Shown: in pieces, positions 11,454-21,784 of the stretch
How the letters are laid out: each line of letters begins with the position of its first letter
Numbering within the stretch: the first letter of the stretch is position 1
Assembly (NCBI RefSeq): GCF_017352375.1
Contig: NZ_JAFEVR010000004.1
Location: 1,240,001-1,304,000, forward strand
Source of the DNA: Mycolicibacterium sp. S2-37
GTDB taxonomy: Bacteria; Actinomycetota; Actinomycetes; Mycobacteriales; Mycobacteriaceae
DNA length: 64,000 nt
Direction: 5' to 3'
Notes under the pieces: generated by a model
What the model was told of the DNA's origin: nothing
Database searches by the model: none
What the model saw: the letters and a program-made list of their open reading frames with translations, nothing else
Made by a program: the position numbers and the translations under genes

Positions 11454-11942
11454 TCAGACGATCGACTCCACCAGCGCGGCGAGCTTGGCGTCGAGCGTCG
11501 CGGCCGCGTCGAGCAGCGCGGCATCGGGGGTGACCACCATCAGCGACGAGGGCCGGACGTAGGTGAGTGCGCTGCCGTCGGCTTCCTCGGTGAGCAGCAG
11601 CTCGACCGGCGCGAACAGTCCGGCCGTCACGTCGTGGCGCATCATGGTGATCGCGATCAGCGGATTGCCGATCACCACGCGCAGGACCTTCTGCTCGATT
11701 CCTGCCTTGCCGATCCATTCGCCGTGGTCCAGCGTGGCGAACAGCATGAAGCCGCTCGGGCCCGCGTGGGTTCCCACCTCGCGCTCATAGGCGCTCCAGC
11801 TGGCGGTGGCTGCCGCGATCTCGCCGATCGGCACCGGCCGGGCCCCGACGTCGGCGAGCAGGGCGGCGAGCAGGTCGTCGAAGGTCTTTGCGCTCCGGTG
11901 CCGCAGCCGAACGCCGGTGAAGGGGGTCTCGATGATGTCCAT
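11454..11942 (-). CDS. DUF302 domain protein
   Basis: This 162-residue soluble protein belongs to the DUF302 family, recognisable by the N-terminal segment VRLRHRSAKTFDDLLAALLADVG and the central VLRVVIGNPLIAITMMRHDVTAGLFAPVEL. The biochemical role of the family is unknown. It starts at ATG 11942 and shares a 108-base divergent promoter region with the DUF2252 gene. It is probably co-transcribed with the ComF-like gene. Confidence 0.8.
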   Translation of the reverse strand: MDIIETPFTGVRLRHRSAKTFDDLLAALLADVGARPVPIGEIAAATASWSAYEREVGTHAGPSGFMLFATLDHGEWIGKAGIEQKVLRVVIGNPLIAITMMRHDVTAGLFAPVELLLTEEADGSALTYVRPSSLMVVTPDAALLDAAATLDAKLAALVESIV

Positions 11943-12050
11943 AACGGGGACAAGGCCCCGGACGCCGGCACTATTCCTGGGTATAGTTGCAAATACTCAG
12001 CGAATTCCGGGCGGAGGCGTGGAACCGGACGCATCGGGCAACACTGCGGC

Positions 12051-13364
12051 ATGCTCTCCGGCAGCGATCGCGAATCCTTCATCGTCGACAGCCTCGTCGA
12101 CGCGTTCTCGGATCTGATGGCCGCCGACCCCGATGCGTTCCGGACTAAGTTCCGCAGGATGGCCGCCGACCCGTTCGCGTTCTACCGGGGCAGCGCCTGC
12201 GTGTTCTACGCCGATGTGGCCGCACGGTCCGACCGGTGGGCCGACGAGCGGACCGGCCGGGTCTGGATCCAGGGCGACCTGCATGCCGCGAACTTCGGTA
12301 CCTACATGGACGGCTCCGGCGTGCTGATCTTCGACGTCAACGATTTCGACGAGGCGTTCGTCGGGCATTTCACCTGGGATCTGCAGCGGTTCGTGGCGAG
12401 CCTGGCGCTGCTGTGTTGGCAGAAGGCGCTGTCCGACGAGGAGATCACCGCGCTGACAACAACTTTCACCCGCGCGTATGTCGATCAGGTGCGGTGGTTC
12501 ACCGACACCGACGACGATGCGTCGTTCTCACTGAACCTGCAGACCGCGCGGGGCGCGGTGCTGGCCGCATTGCAGTCGGCGCGCCTGTCGACGCGCGCAG
12601 AGATGCTCAACCGTATGACGGTGGTCGACGACTGGGACCGCCGCTTCCGCGATCTGCCCGGCGTCCGCAGACTCGACGACGCCGAGCGGGCGAAGGTCGA
12701 GGAGGCCTTCGGCCGCTATCTGCAGACGATTCCGAAGCCGAAGCAGTTCCACGGGATCACTTACGACGTCAAAGACGTGATCGGCAAGACGGGGTTCGGC
12801 ATCGGCAGCGCCGGCCTGCCCAGCTACACCGTGCTGATCGAAGGGTTCAACCAGGCGCTCGACAACGACGTCGTGCTGTCGATGAAGCAGGGCAACGTCG
12901 CCGCGCCCAGCCGGGTCGTCGACGACCGCGAGGTCCACGGTTACTTCAGGCACCACGGCCATCGGACCGCGGTGTCCCAGCGGGCGCTGCAGGCGCACGC
13001 CGACCAGCTGCTCGGGTACACCGACATCGACGGCACCGGGTTCGTGGTCAGCGAGATCTCGCCGTACGAGGCCGATCTGGACTGGAGCGAGCTGACCGAA
13101 CCCGCCGAACTCGCCGAGGTGGTCGAGCAACTCGGTCAGGCGGTCGCCAAGGTGCACTGCGTCAGCGACACCGACAGTGACCAGTCCCTCGTCGACTTCC
13201 AGACCGAGGACGCGATCATCGCGGCCATCGGTGACGAGATCGACGAATTCGTCTCCGATCTGGTCTCTTTCGCTCTCGAGTACGCCGTGGTGGTGCGCGA
13301 CGATCACCGGCACTTCGTCGAGGCGTTCCGCGCAGGCAGGATCCCGGGCGTCAGCGCGACGTGA
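12051..13364 (+). CDS. DUF2252 family protein with kinase-like fold
   Basis: This 437-residue protein has the DUF2252 signature: FYRGSACVFYADVA followed by WIQGDLHAANFGTY and LIFDVNDFDEA. The GDLHxxNFG...FDxNDFD pattern resembles the catalytic and metal-binding loops of aminoglycoside-phosphotransferase-like kinases, so phosphotransfer is plausible but unproven. The ATG at 12051 is chosen because the family homology starts there. A TATAGT hexamer at 11982-11987 in the divergent gap could be a -10. Confidence 0.82.
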   Translation: MLSGSDRESFIVDSLVDAFSDLMAADPDAFRTKFRRMAADPFAFYRGSACVFYADVAARSDRWADERTGRVWIQGDLHAANFGTYMDGSGVLIFDVNDFDEAFVGHFTWDLQRFVASLALLCWQKALSDEEITALTTTFTRAYVDQVRWFTDTDDDASFSLNLQTARGAVLAALQSARLSTRAEMLNRMTVVDDWDRRFRDLPGVRRLDDAERAKVEEAFGRYLQTIPKPKQFHGITYDVKDVIGKTGFGIGSAGLPSYTVLIEGFNQALDNDVVLSMKQGNVAAPSRVVDDREVHGYFRHHGHRTAVSQRALQAHADQLLGYTDIDGTGFVVSEISPYEADLDWSELTEPAELAEVVEQLGQAVAKVHCVSDTDSDQSLVDFQTEDAIIAAIGDEIDEFVSDLVSFALEYAVVVRDDHRHFVEAFRAGRIPGVSAT

Positions 13365-13377
13365 TCGGCACCGGCGC

Positions 13378-15141
13378 TCAGCCGGGCAGCACCGGCAGCG
13401 TGCCGGGCGTCATGAGCGGCCGCACCTCGGTCCACGCCGGGACCCCCTCGGCGGTGGAGGCCGAGAGCTGCACGACGCCGCGGGCGTCGGCGACGTAGAC
13501 CGTCGACGGGTTGGCGGCCACGGTCGTCACCGGCATCGCGAGATTCCGGCTCGGGCCGTCCGAGTTGACCCCGTCGAGGTTGACGTAGGACACCGGATGC
13601 TGCGGATCGTTGCGGCTGACCACCACGTCGTCTCCGGTCCGCCACGACAGCGAGACCACGGTGTCGCCCAACCCGAACCCCAGCCGGCGCGGATAGGTCA
13701 GGGCGTACTGCCCGCCGGGCATCTGCTCGACCGAAGCAAGGATCACCTGTCCGCCGATCACCATCGCCGCGCGGGTGCCGTCCCGGGACAGCTGCAGCTC
13801 GCTGATCGGCCCGGGGAACTCGGCGGCCACCGGCGCGGTGTCCACCGGGATCCGCGCGGGTTGGCCGGAGGCGTCCTGGAGTACCCGCACCACGTTGTTG
13901 CCGTCCGCCACCACCCACACCGCGTCCTCGAGCGACCAGCTGGGCCGGGACAGGCTGCGGGCCTCAAGGGCCTGAGCCGCCGGGCCGCCGAGTGGACCGA
14001 TCCACAGGGTGGAGGCCATGTCGGGGGCGCCGGGTCGCAGCACGACCACCGACGCGGCGTCCTGGCCGCTGCGCGACACCGCCGCCGACATCTGATTGGG
14101 CGCCTCACCGAACGACCCGGACACCCGCGGCGCGCGCTGCCCGTCGAGTGAGACCAGCGATCCGCCCATCAGCGCGTGCAGGCCCGCCGCGGCGCCGGGG
14201 AACGCCCCGGGATCGGTGGCGGCGACGTCGGAGGTCTCCCAGCCGTCGGCGAAGCGGTCGTCGAGCGGCGCGCCGTCGGCGTTGAGCACATAGGGGCCGT
14301 TGACCCCGGCGCGGTTCAGCGTCCAGATGATCTGGGCGGCCAGCAGCTGCCTGCTGTGCGGATCGGTGGTCGACAGGTTCTCCAAATCGACACGGGCACC
14401 GCCGTATCCGCGCCCGATGCCGGTCTTACCCCCGTCCGCGCGCGTGACCGGCCCGCGCAGCCGCAGCGGCGACCCGAGGAGGTTGCGGACGGTGTTGACC
14501 ATCTCCGGCCGCGGCCCGGCGATGAGCTTGGACACCAGCTCGGTGGCCAGTTGGTCGGGGTCGGAGACCGCCACGTAGCGCGGGTCGGGGACCACGGTCG
14601 TTCCGGTGGGGTCCACGAAGTACAGCGTGTTGCGCTTGTAGGTGGACTGGAACTGCTGCCAGTCCAGGAACACCCCGTTGGGCAGCCGGTCGATGCGCCA
14701 CCCGTCCGACGTCTTGACCAGTTCGATCGGGCCGGGGTCGGGCAGCGCCCCCTCACCGGTCTCGAACACCCCCATGTCCGACAGCGAGCCGAGGATGTCG
14801 GCGCGCATCCGCACCGAGACCCGGTCCGGACCACGGGTTTCCACGAACACCACGCGGTCGATCAACAGTGCGCTGCCTGCGTCGTCCCACCCCGCCGACG
14901 CCGATTCGGTGAGGAACTGGCGGGCCGCCAGGTGCCGGTTCGCCGGGTCGGCGGTGGCCTTGAGGAATTCGCGCAGCAGCACGTCGGGATCCATACCGGG
15001 CGTCGGCTTCGGCAGGCTGGGCGGCGCCGGCCGCTCGACGGTGCCGATCGCCTGCGGCGCAGACGAACTGGGCACCCCGGCACACGCGGATGCGGTCACC
15101 GCGAGCACCAGCAGCCAGAGCGCTGCCAGCAGGCGTCTCAC
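13378..15141 (-). CDS. lpqB: Lipoprotein LpqB
   Basis: This 587-residue lipoprotein has a 19-residue signal sequence ending in lipobox ASAC (C20), a GerMN-type region and a C-terminal beta-propeller-like domain. In mycobacteria LpqB interacts with the outside of the sensor kinase MtrB and modulates MtrAB signalling, cell-wall homeostasis and division. Its GTG start overlaps the mtrB stop as GTGA, so translation is coupled. It converges on the DUF2252 gene with 13 bases between stops. Confidence 0.95.
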   Translation of the reverse strand: MRRLLAALWLLVLAVTASACAGVPSSSAPQAIGTVERPAPPSLPKPTPGMDPDVLLREFLKATADPANRHLAARQFLTESASAGWDDAGSALLIDRVVFVETRGPDRVSVRMRADILGSLSDMGVFETGEGALPDPGPIELVKTSDGWRIDRLPNGVFLDWQQFQSTYKRNTLYFVDPTGTTVVPDPRYVAVSDPDQLATELVSKLIAGPRPEMVNTVRNLLGSPLRLRGPVTRADGGKTGIGRGYGGARVDLENLSTTDPHSRQLLAAQIIWTLNRAGVNGPYVLNADGAPLDDRFADGWETSDVAATDPGAFPGAAAGLHALMGGSLVSLDGQRAPRVSGSFGEAPNQMSAAVSRSGQDAASVVVLRPGAPDMASTLWIGPLGGPAAQALEARSLSRPSWSLEDAVWVVADGNNVVRVLQDASGQPARIPVDTAPVAAEFPGPISELQLSRDGTRAAMVIGGQVILASVEQMPGGQYALTYPRRLGFGLGDTVVSLSWRTGDDVVVSRNDPQHPVSYVNLDGVNSDGPSRNLAMPVTTVAANPSTVYVADARGVVQLSASTAEGVPAWTEVRPLMTPGTLPVLPG

Positions 15142-16799
15142 ACCCTCTCCTCGGTGGGCTGACGGTCGCGGGTGGTGCGCCGCGGCGGTTGCTCGGGTGT
15201 GGTCGGCTTGAGCGGCAACGGACTCGTGGTCACCTTGTGGCCCCGCACCAGCGGCAGGGTGAGCCGGAAGCAGGCGCCGTTGCCTGGTTCACCCCAGGCC
15301 TCGAGCCGGCCCTGGTGCAGGCGGGCGTCCTCGATGCTGATGGCCAGACCCAGACCCGTGCCGCCCGAGCGGCGCACCCGGGACGGATCGGACCGCCAGA
15401 AGCGGCTGAACACGAGCTTCTCCTCACCGGGGCGCAGACCGACACCGTAGTCACGGACCGTCACCGCGACGGTGTCCACGTCGGCGGCGACGCGGATCTG
15501 CACGGGCTTGTGCTCGGCGTGGTCGATCGCATTGGCGATGAGGTTGCGCAGGATGCGTTCCACCCGGCGGGGATCGACCTCGGCGATCACCTCGTGGGCC
15601 GGTTGGTCGACGATCAGCTCGACACCGGCGTCCTGCGCGAGGTGCCCGACGTTGTCCAGTGCGCTGCGCACGGTCGAGCGCAGATCCACCGATTCGACGG
15701 ACAGCTCCGCGACACCCGCGTCGTGCCGGGAGATCTCGAGCAGATCGGTCAGCAGCGTCTCGAACCGGTCGAGTTCGTTGACCATCAGTTCGGTGGACCG
15801 CCGCAGCGCAGGGTCGGGGTCGTCAGCCGAATCGTGGATGTGGTCGTAGATGAGGTCGGCGGCCATCCGAACGGTGGTGAGCGGGGTCCGCAGTTCGTGG
15901 CTGACGTCGGAGGTGAAGCGGCGCTGCAGGTTTCCGAACTCCTCGAGCTGGGTGATCTGGCGCGACAGGCTCTCGGCCATGTCGTTGAAGGACACCGCGA
16001 GGCGGGCCATGTCGTCCTCACCGCGTACCGGCATCCGTTCGGTGAGATGGCCCTCGGCGAAGCGTTCGGCGATCCGCGAGGCCGAACGCACCGGGAGCAC
16101 GATCTGACGCGCGACCAGCAGGGCGATGGCGGCGAGCAGACCGAGCAGCACGACGCCGCCGGTGGCCATGGTGCCGCGCACCAGCGCGATCGTGGAGTCC
16201 TCGCTGTTGAGCGGGAAGATGAGGTAGAGCTCCAGATTGGTGACCGCCGACGTGGTCGGGCTGCCGACGATGAGTGCCGGACCGGAGAAGCCGTCGGTGG
16301 TGACGGTGGCGTACTGGTAGCTGACCTGGCCGGCCTTCACGAAGTCGCGCAGCGCCTCGGGCACCTGCCCGACCGGCCCGGCGGCGGTGGCTGCGCGGGG
16401 GCCGTCGCCGGGCACCACCAGGACCGCGTCATAGGCACCGGCGAGCCCGGCGCCGGCGTCGGCCTTGCGGTCGATCAGCGTGTTGCGCGCCAGCTGCAGA
16501 CTGCTGTCGAGCGAGCGGGTCTCCTCGCCGCCGACGATGCCGCCGACGGTGTTGCGGGCCTGTTCGATCTCCTGGGTCGCCGCCTTGACCTTGACCTCGA
16601 GGATGCGGTCGGTGATCTGGCTGGTCAGCACGAAGCCGAGCACCAGGATGACGGCGAGGGACAGCCCGAGTGTCAGGCTGACCACCCGCAGTTGCAGCGA
16701 GCGTCGCCACGCCAGACTCAACGCCCGACCGAGCGCACCCAGTCCGCGCAGCAACGGTGCCGACCGCCGGTGGATGCGCCGCCTCGAGCTCCAGATCAC
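15138..16799 (-). CDS. mtrB: Sensor histidine kinase MtrB
   Basis: This 553-residue kinase has two membrane helices (about 38-60 and 212-232) flanking an extracytoplasmic sensor region, then HAMP, a HisKA domain with phosphorylated H301 ([10 protein letters not shown]) and an HATPase domain ([16 protein letters not shown]). With MtrA it controls cell division, chromosome replication and wall hydrolases such as RpfB and RipA. The start is GTG at 16799, 22 bases after mtrA. Confidence 0.97.
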   Translation of the reverse strand: MIWSSRRRIHRRSAPLLRGLGALGRALSLAWRRSLQLRVVSLTLGLSLAVILVLGFVLTSQITDRILEVKVKAATQEIEQARNTVGGIVGGEETRSLDSSLQLARNTLIDRKADAGAGLAGAYDAVLVVPGDGPRAATAAGPVGQVPEALRDFVKAGQVSYQYATVTTDGFSGPALIVGSPTTSAVTNLELYLIFPLNSEDSTIALVRGTMATGGVVLLGLLAAIALLVARQIVLPVRSASRIAERFAEGHLTERMPVRGEDDMARLAVSFNDMAESLSRQITQLEEFGNLQRRFTSDVSHELRTPLTTVRMAADLIYDHIHDSADDPDPALRRSTELMVNELDRFETLLTDLLEISRHDAGVAELSVESVDLRSTVRSALDNVGHLAQDAGVELIVDQPAHEVIAEVDPRRVERILRNLIANAIDHAEHKPVQIRVAADVDTVAVTVRDYGVGLRPGEEKLVFSRFWRSDPSRVRRSGGTGLGLAISIEDARLHQGRLEAWGEPGNGACFRLTLPLVRGHKVTTSPLPLKPTTPEQPPRRTTRDRQPTEERV

Positions 16800-16821
16800 G
16801 GCGACCGCCCCGCGGCTGGGT

Positions 16822-17508
16822 TCACGGCGGTCCGGCCTTGTATCCCACTCCTCGAACGGTCAACACCACCTGCGGGTTCTCCGGGTCCTTCTCGACCTTG
16901 GCGCGGAGCCGCTGGACGTGCACGTTCACCAAACGGGTGTCAGCGGGGTGTCGGTAGCCCCACACCTGTTCGAGCAGCACATCTCGAGTAAACACCTGGC
17001 GTGGTTTGCGTGCCAGCGCCACCAGCAGGTCGAACTCCAGCGGTGTCAGCGAGATCTGCTCACCGAGCCGGGTCACCTTGTGCGCGGGGACGTCGATCTC
17101 GACATCACCGATCGAGAGCATCTCCGCGGGCTCGTCCTCGTTGCGCCGCAGCCTGGCCCGCACCCGCGCCACGAGTTCCTTGGGTTTGAACGGCTTCATG
17201 ACGTAGTCGTCGGCGCCGGACTCCAGACCCAGTACGACGTCGACGGTGTCGGTCTTGGCGGTCAACATGACGATGGGAACGCCGGAGTCGGCGCGCAGCA
17301 CCCGGCACACGTCGATGCCGTTCATACCGGGCAGCATCAGGTCCAACAGCACCAGATCCGGGCGCAGTTCACGCACGGCGGTGAGCGCCTGGGTGCCGTC
17401 ACCCACGACGGCGGTGTCGAAACCCTCCCCGCGCAGGACGATGGTGAGCATCTCGGCCAGCGACGGGTCGTCGTCGACGACCAGGATCCTTTGCCTCATG
17501 GTGTCCAT
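16822..17508 (-). CDS. mtrA: Response regulator MtrA
   Basis: This 228-residue OmpR/PhoB-type regulator has an N-terminal receiver (acidic pocket VDDD at 11-14, phosphoacceptor D56 in [10 protein letters not shown]) and a C-terminal winged helix ([33 protein letters not shown]). The length and D56 match the tuberculosis protein exactly, supporting the ATG at 17508 over the in-frame ATG three codons on. It is an essential regulator acting with MtrB. Confidence 0.98.
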   Translation of the reverse strand: MDTMRQRILVVDDDPSLAEMLTIVLRGEGFDTAVVGDGTQALTAVRELRPDLVLLDLMLPGMNGIDVCRVLRADSGVPIVMLTAKTDTVDVVLGLESGADDYVMKPFKPKELVARVRARLRRNEDEPAEMLSIGDVEIDVPAHKVTRLGEQISLTPLEFDLLVALARKPRQVFTRDVLLEQVWGYRHPADTRLVNVHVQRLRAKVEKDPENPQVVLTVRGVGYKAGPP

Positions 17509-17577
17509 GGTGTCACCAGATCGCGATAAAACCCGGCTACCACGCAGGGCGTTTCGCGCTCGGCCTTGCGCAGCCCG

Positions 17578-18210
17578 TTAGCTCCCGGTCAGTTCTCCGG
17601 CCAGCGCCGCCGGGTCGACGCCCGGTCCGGCGACTTTCCAGCTGCCGGACCAGCCCGCGGAGGCGAGGCCGGCGTACACGGCGGCGGTACGTCGCTGCAG
17701 GCCGTCGTCGCGCTCGTAGGAGTCGCGGGCCCGGTCGGCTTCCTGTTCGGCGCGGCGCTGCGCGCGTTCGGCGGCCAGGGCGGTGGGCACGTCGAGCAGG
17801 ATCTGCCAGTCGGCCTCCGGCATCCGGAGCCGGTCGAACTCCAGCGCTCGCACCCACTCGACGGCCGCACCGCCGGCGCCCTGGTGCAATCGGGCCGCGC
17901 TGTAGGCGGCGTTCGAGGAGACGTAGCGGTCGAGGATCACCACGTCGTACGCCGCGGAGAGATGCTCGATCTCCTCGCGGGCACCGGCGCGGTCCAGGGC
18001 GAACAGCACGGCCATCGCGTACACCGAATCGGCGAGGTCGCCGTGTTCCCCGTGCAGCGCCTCGGCGGCCAGATCAGCGGTGATCGACCGGTGGTAGCGG
18101 GGGAAGGCCAGGCTCGCCACCGACCGGCCTGCTCCCTCGAACGCCGCCCGCAGGCCGTTGGTCAGCGTCCGTTTGCCTGCTCCGTCGACGCCCTCGATCG
18201 CGATGAGCAC
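17578..18210 (-). CDS. tmk: Thymidylate kinase
   Basis: This 210-residue enzyme phosphorylates dTMP to dTDP. The P-loop is EGVDGAGKRT near residue 10 and the dTMP-binding DR motif is LDRYVSSNAAYSAAR. The start is GTG at 18210 (VLIAIEGVDG), the conserved family N-terminus. The upstream gene on the same strand reads 137 bases into tmk in another frame, an unusually long overlap. mtrA follows 69 bases downstream. Confidence 0.95.
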   Translation of the reverse strand: MLIAIEGVDGAGKRTLTNGLRAAFEGAGRSVASLAFPRYHRSITADLAAEALHGEHGDLADSVYAMAVLFALDRAGAREEIEHLSAAYDVVILDRYVSSNAAYSAARLHQGAGGAAVEWVRALEFDRLRMPEADWQILLDVPTALAAERAQRRAEQEADRARDSYERDDGLQRRTAAVYAGLASAGWSGSWKVAGPGVDPAALAGELTGS

Positions 18211-20701
18211 GCGGCGAGCGTATCGGGGTCTGCGGCGGACCGGTCCCGGCGGCACGCCATCTGCGCAGCCGACCGACCGTCGAGGACAACAGCACACCGA
18301 CCGTCAGCGCGCAGACGACCCCGACCACGGGGTGGTCGTCCATCAGCGGATACACCTGGTAGTGCGTCAGATAGGTGTACAGCGAGGCCTCGGCCAGCAC
18401 ACCCGCGAGCACCGCCGCCCACGCGGGGCAGCGCAGCCCGGGTAGCCATATCAGCAGCAGCACGCCGGTGAGCACCAGCACCTCACGCACACCGTCGCCG
18501 AAGTACCCGTACAGGCAGAGGCCCACCACCGCGGTCAGCGTGACGCGGGTGAGCGCGGTGCGGGCCGTGGCCGCGACCCAACCGGCGGCGAAGAACCAGA
18601 AGGCCAGGTAGGTGAACCAGGCCTGCCGCCCCAGCTCCAGGCCGAGAATGTCGAAGCGCAGCGCGACCCCGCCGGCCAGGAAGACCGCGGCGAAGGCCAA
18701 CGGAGCGCGCCGCTCCCAGCGGTCGACGGCGGGCAACGCGCACAGCAGGGTCAGTGCGACCAGGGTGTAGACGAGCACCTCGACGAACCACAGCCGCCCC
18801 GCGGTCATGCTGTCGTGCGGCCCCAGGATCTTGTTGGCCAGCAACAGGTTCGACGCGTGGTAGTCGTCGGTGAAGGCCATGACGACGACCACCCAGACGA
18901 TCGACGGCAACGCGATCCAGGCGATGGTGCTGCGTAGCCGGCGGATCCGGTCGCGCCGGGGCACCGCGGACAGGCCGAACCGGGCGAAGTTGTAGCCCGC
19001 CACCGCGAGCAGGATGTGGGCGCCGCCCCACAGTTCGAACAGTCCGGCGTGAGATCCGACGATCAGCACGATGGCGACCGCGCGCAGCAGCACGCTGGTC
19101 TCGACGGTCGCGCTCAGGCCGCGCCTGGCCGGTGCGGCCGCGGCCGCACGCTGCTCGAGGTCGGCGACCGGCAGATTCGGCCAGTCGGGCGGTGACCGGC
19201 CGAGCAGACGCTGCAGCCGCACCGACGTCGTGACGTAGGTCAACGAGGTCCCGCCCAGGTCGGTGAAGGTGGCATCGGGCCCGATCCGGCTGCCGTCGAC
19301 GTGCAGTACGTCGGCGAACATCCGGCGGATGTCGGAGTCCGACGGTCCCGGTGGCGCGGCGGCGGCCGCCGCGCGGACCGCCGCATAGTCGGGTTTACCC
19401 GACGGCAGCATCGGCAGCTCGGTCATCCGCACCACCGTGACCGCATCGGCGGGCAGCCCCGCGGCGTCGGCCGCCACAGTGCGCACCCGCGCGGCGTCGA
19501 ACGCCCCGGCGACGCCGACCACCAGATGCCGTCCGTCGTCGGTGCACTGCGTCGGGAAACCCGCCTCGAGGAGAAGTGTCTCGACACGGTGCAGATCGAC
19601 GCGCAGACCGAAGAGCTTGACGAAGCGGTGGCTGCGCCCGATCACCTCGAAGAGGCCGTCCGCGCCGCGCCGGGCGACGTCACCGGTGCGTAGCTCGGCC
19701 ACGGTACGGCCGAGCGCGAGATCCGCGCGGCGCTGCGCATAGCCCAGCATCACGTTCGGCCCGCGGTAGACCAGCTCCCCCACCCCGGGTTCGTCCCAGC
19801 CGTCCAGCGGGGCGATGTCGAACGCGCCGCCGGGGATCGGGAGCCCGATCGAGGCCGGGTGGGTGCGGGCTTGGTGCGGTGGCAGATAGGCCATCCGGGC
19901 GGTCGCCTCGGTGGCGCCGTACATCACGAACAGTTCCCATCCGCTCGCGGCGCCCAGCTCGGCCAGCCGCCGTACCCGATCCGGCGCGAGCCGCCCGCCG
20001 GCCTCGGTGACATAGCGCAGATCGGGCAGCGACATGCTGTCGAAGCCGATCCGGTCGAGCAGGTCGAACGTGTAGGGCACCCCGGCCAGGGAGGTGGCCC
20101 GATGGCGGACGAACAATTCCCAGAACCGTGGATCGACCACCGACCTGTCGGTGAGCAGCAGCCGGGCGCCGCGCAGCAGGTGACTGTGGACCACGGAGAG
20201 TCCGTAACAGTACGACATCGGTAATACCGTTGGTGCGCAGTCATTCTCGCCGATGTTCAGATAGGCGGCGATGGCCTCGGCATTGCTGAGCAGATTGTCG
20301 CGGGACAGGCGGACCAGCTTCGGTGAGCCCGTGCTGCCCGAGGTACTCAGCAGCAGGGCGAGATCGTCGTGCAGCAGCGCGGCGGCGGGCGATCCCAGCA
20401 CGACGATGCTGCCGTCGCGCGCGACCGTCGCGTCGGGCCGGTAGGTGTCGACGATGGCATCGGTGTCGCGACCGGGCGGCAGGGGCAGCGCGACGTGCCG
20501 GCCGGCCAGGGCGGCGAGATAGGGCACCAACGTGGCCAGCTCGTTGCGCGTCTCGATCACCACCAACCGCCGGCGCGGACCGAGCGCTGCGATCGTGGCG
20601 TCGACGCGCTGGGCCAGCTCCCGGTAGCTGAGCTCCAGTTCCGGGGTGACGACCGCGGGCCGGTCGCCGAAGCCGGCGAGGTGTTCGATGAGGTCGGCCA
20701 T
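18074..20701 (-). CDS. Trimodular adenylation - carrier - membrane acyltransferase fusion protein
   Basis: This 875-residue protein has three parts. Residues 1-440 form an AMP-forming adenylation domain: STSGSTGSPK (120-128), YGATEATARM (261-270), GELVYRGPNVMLGYA, TGD (339-341) and the C-terminal catalytic lysine in MLPSGKPDY (K436). Residues 455-520 form a carrier domain with the phosphopantetheine serine in DLGGTS (S486). Residues 535-815 are a multi-helix acyltransferase-3-like membrane domain starting VLLRAVAIVLIVGSHAGLF. The layout implies that an acid is activated, loaded on the carrier and passed to an acceptor at or across the membrane; neither acid nor acceptor is known. The last 45 residues overlap tmk and look like read-through. 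It starts 3 bases after the ferric ABC ATPase gene, in the same operon. Confidence 0.85.
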   Translation of the reverse strand: MADLIEHLAGFGDRPAVVTPELELSYRELAQRVDATIAALGPRRRLVVIETRNELATLVPYLAALAGRHVALPLPPGRDTDAIVDTYRPDATVARDGSIVVLGSPAAALLHDDLALLLSTSGSTGSPKLVRLSRDNLLSNAEAIAAYLNIGENDCAPTVLPMSYCYGLSVVHSHLLRGARLLLTDRSVVDPRFWELFVRHRATSLAGVPYTFDLLDRIGFDSMSLPDLRYVTEAGGRLAPDRVRRLAELGAASGWELFVMYGATEATARMAYLPPHQARTHPASIGLPIPGGAFDIAPLDGWDEPGVGELVYRGPNVMLGYAQRRADLALGRTVAELRTGDVARRGADGLFEVIGRSHRFVKLFGLRVDLHRVETLLLEAGFPTQCTDDGRHLVVGVAGAFDAARVRTVAADAAGLPADAVTVVRMTELPMLPSGKPDYAAVRAAAAAAPPGPSDSDIRRMFADVLHVDGSRIGPDATFTDLGGTSLTYVTTSVRLQRLLGRSPPDWPNLPVADLEQRAAAAAPARRGLSATVETSVLLRAVAIVLIVGSHAGLFELWGGAHILLAVAGYNFARFGLSAVPRRDRIRRLRSTIAWIALPSIVWVVVVMAFTDDYHASNLLLANKILGPHDSMTAGRLWFVEVLVYTLVALTLLCALPAVDRWERRAPLAFAAVFLAGGVALRFDILGLELGRQAWFTYLAFWFFAAGWVAATARTALTRVTLTAVVGLCLYGYFGDGVREVLVLTGVLLLIWLPGLRCPAWAAVLAGVLAEASLYTYLTHYQVYPLMDDHPVVGVVCALTVGVLLSSTVGRLRRWRAAGTGPPQTPIRSPRAHRDRGRRRSRQTDADQRPAGGVRGSRPVGGEPGLPPLPPVDHR

Positions 20702-20704
20702 GGC

Positions 20705-21784
20705 TCAGCCGCCTCCGGCCGCCGCCGATGGCAGTGGGTAGGCCAGGACCGCTCCGGCCACGGCGACACCGACCGACGATCCGTCCACATCGGTCGCCGG
20801 GCCGGCGACCGTCCGCACGTCCAGACGCTGTCCGTCGGCCAGCTGGACCCGAACGACGGTGTCCGCGCCGTAGAAGCGCCTGGCGGCGACCGTCGCGAGG
20901 GTCCCCTCCTCGGGCGGCACCAGCCGCAATTGCTCGGGCCTGAGCACGACCACCACCGGGCCGTCGGGCACCGGCAGCCGCGCCGGTACGGGTCCGAGCG
21001 CGCTGTGCACGCAGCCGCCGCGGCTCTCGCCGCTCAATTCGACTGTCGCGCCGACGAATCGAGCAGCGGTGAGCGTCACGGGGCGTTCGTAGAGGTCCAC
21101 CGGTGACGCGTGCTGGGTGACGGCGCCTTCGATCAGCAGCGCCACCGAGTCGGCGAGGGACAGCGCCTCGGCCTGATCGTGGGTGACGAGCACGGCCGTG
21201 GTCCCCGCGACCCGGAGCACCTCGGCGATCTCTTCGCGCACCCGCACCCGCATCCCGGCATCCAGCGCGGCGAACGGCTCGTCGAGCAGCAGGACGCGGG
21301 GACGCGCGGCGAGCGCGCGGGCCAGGGCGACCCGCTGCTGCTGGCCGCCGGACAACTGATGCGGACGAGCATCGGCCAGCCCGTCGAGACCGACCAGGTC
21401 CAGCCACCGTCGCACGGTCATCGCGTTCTGCCCCTTGGCAGCTCGCGCGAGACCGAACCCGATGTTGTCCCCCACGCTCAGATGGGGGAACAGCGCACCC
21501 TCCTGCGGCATCAGCCCCACGCGCCGACGGTGTGCAGGCACCGCGCGACCGGCTCCGGCCATCACCTCTCCGGCGATGCGGACTTCGCCCGCATCGGGTT
21601 CCTCGAAGCCGGCCAGGATTCGCAGCAACGTGGTCTTACCGCAGCCGGACGGCCCCAGCACTGCGGTGATGGTCCCGGCGGGCACCTCGAGATCCACCCC
21701 GGCCAGGACGCTTCGGGCACCGAAGGACTTCCGGACACCCGACGCTTGCAGACCCGGCGCCTGCCCACCCGGCGTCTCAGTCAC
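20705..21784 (-). CDS. Ferric iron ABC transporter, ATP-binding protein (FbpC-like)
   Basis: This 359-residue ATPase has Walker A GPSGCGKTTLLR, signature LSGGQQQRVALARALA, Walker B RVLLLDEPFAALD and the switch histidine in VLVTHDQAEAL. A C-terminal TOBE-like domain (LRPEQLRLVPPEEG) follows. It belongs to the FbpC/SfuC/PotA group. Its start overlaps the permease stop by 8 bases. An iron box lies upstream of the operon, favouring ferric iron as substrate over putrescine or thiamine. Confidence 0.9.
   Translation of the reverse strand: MTETPGGQAPGLQASGVRKSFGARSVLAGVDLEVPAGTITAVLGPSGCGKTTLLRILAGFEEPDAGEVRIAGEVMAGAGRAVPAHRRRVGLMPQEGALFPHLSVGDNIGFGLARAAKGQNAMTVRRWLDLVGLDGLADARPHQLSGGQQQRVALARALAARPRVLLLDEPFAALDAGMRVRVREEIAEVLRVAGTTAVLVTHDQAEALSLADSVALLIEGAVTQHASPVDLYERPVTLTAARFVGATVELSGESRGGCVHSALGPVPARLPVPDGPVVVVLRPEQLRLVPPEEGTLATVAARRFYGADTVVRVQLADGQRLDVRTVAGPATDVDGSSVGVAVAGAVLAYPLPSAAAGGG

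Noticed and set aside
11244..12050. N-terminal extension of the DUF2252 protein
   Set aside because: The extension runs antisense to the ComF-like and DUF302 genes, and family homology begins at the ATG at 12051.
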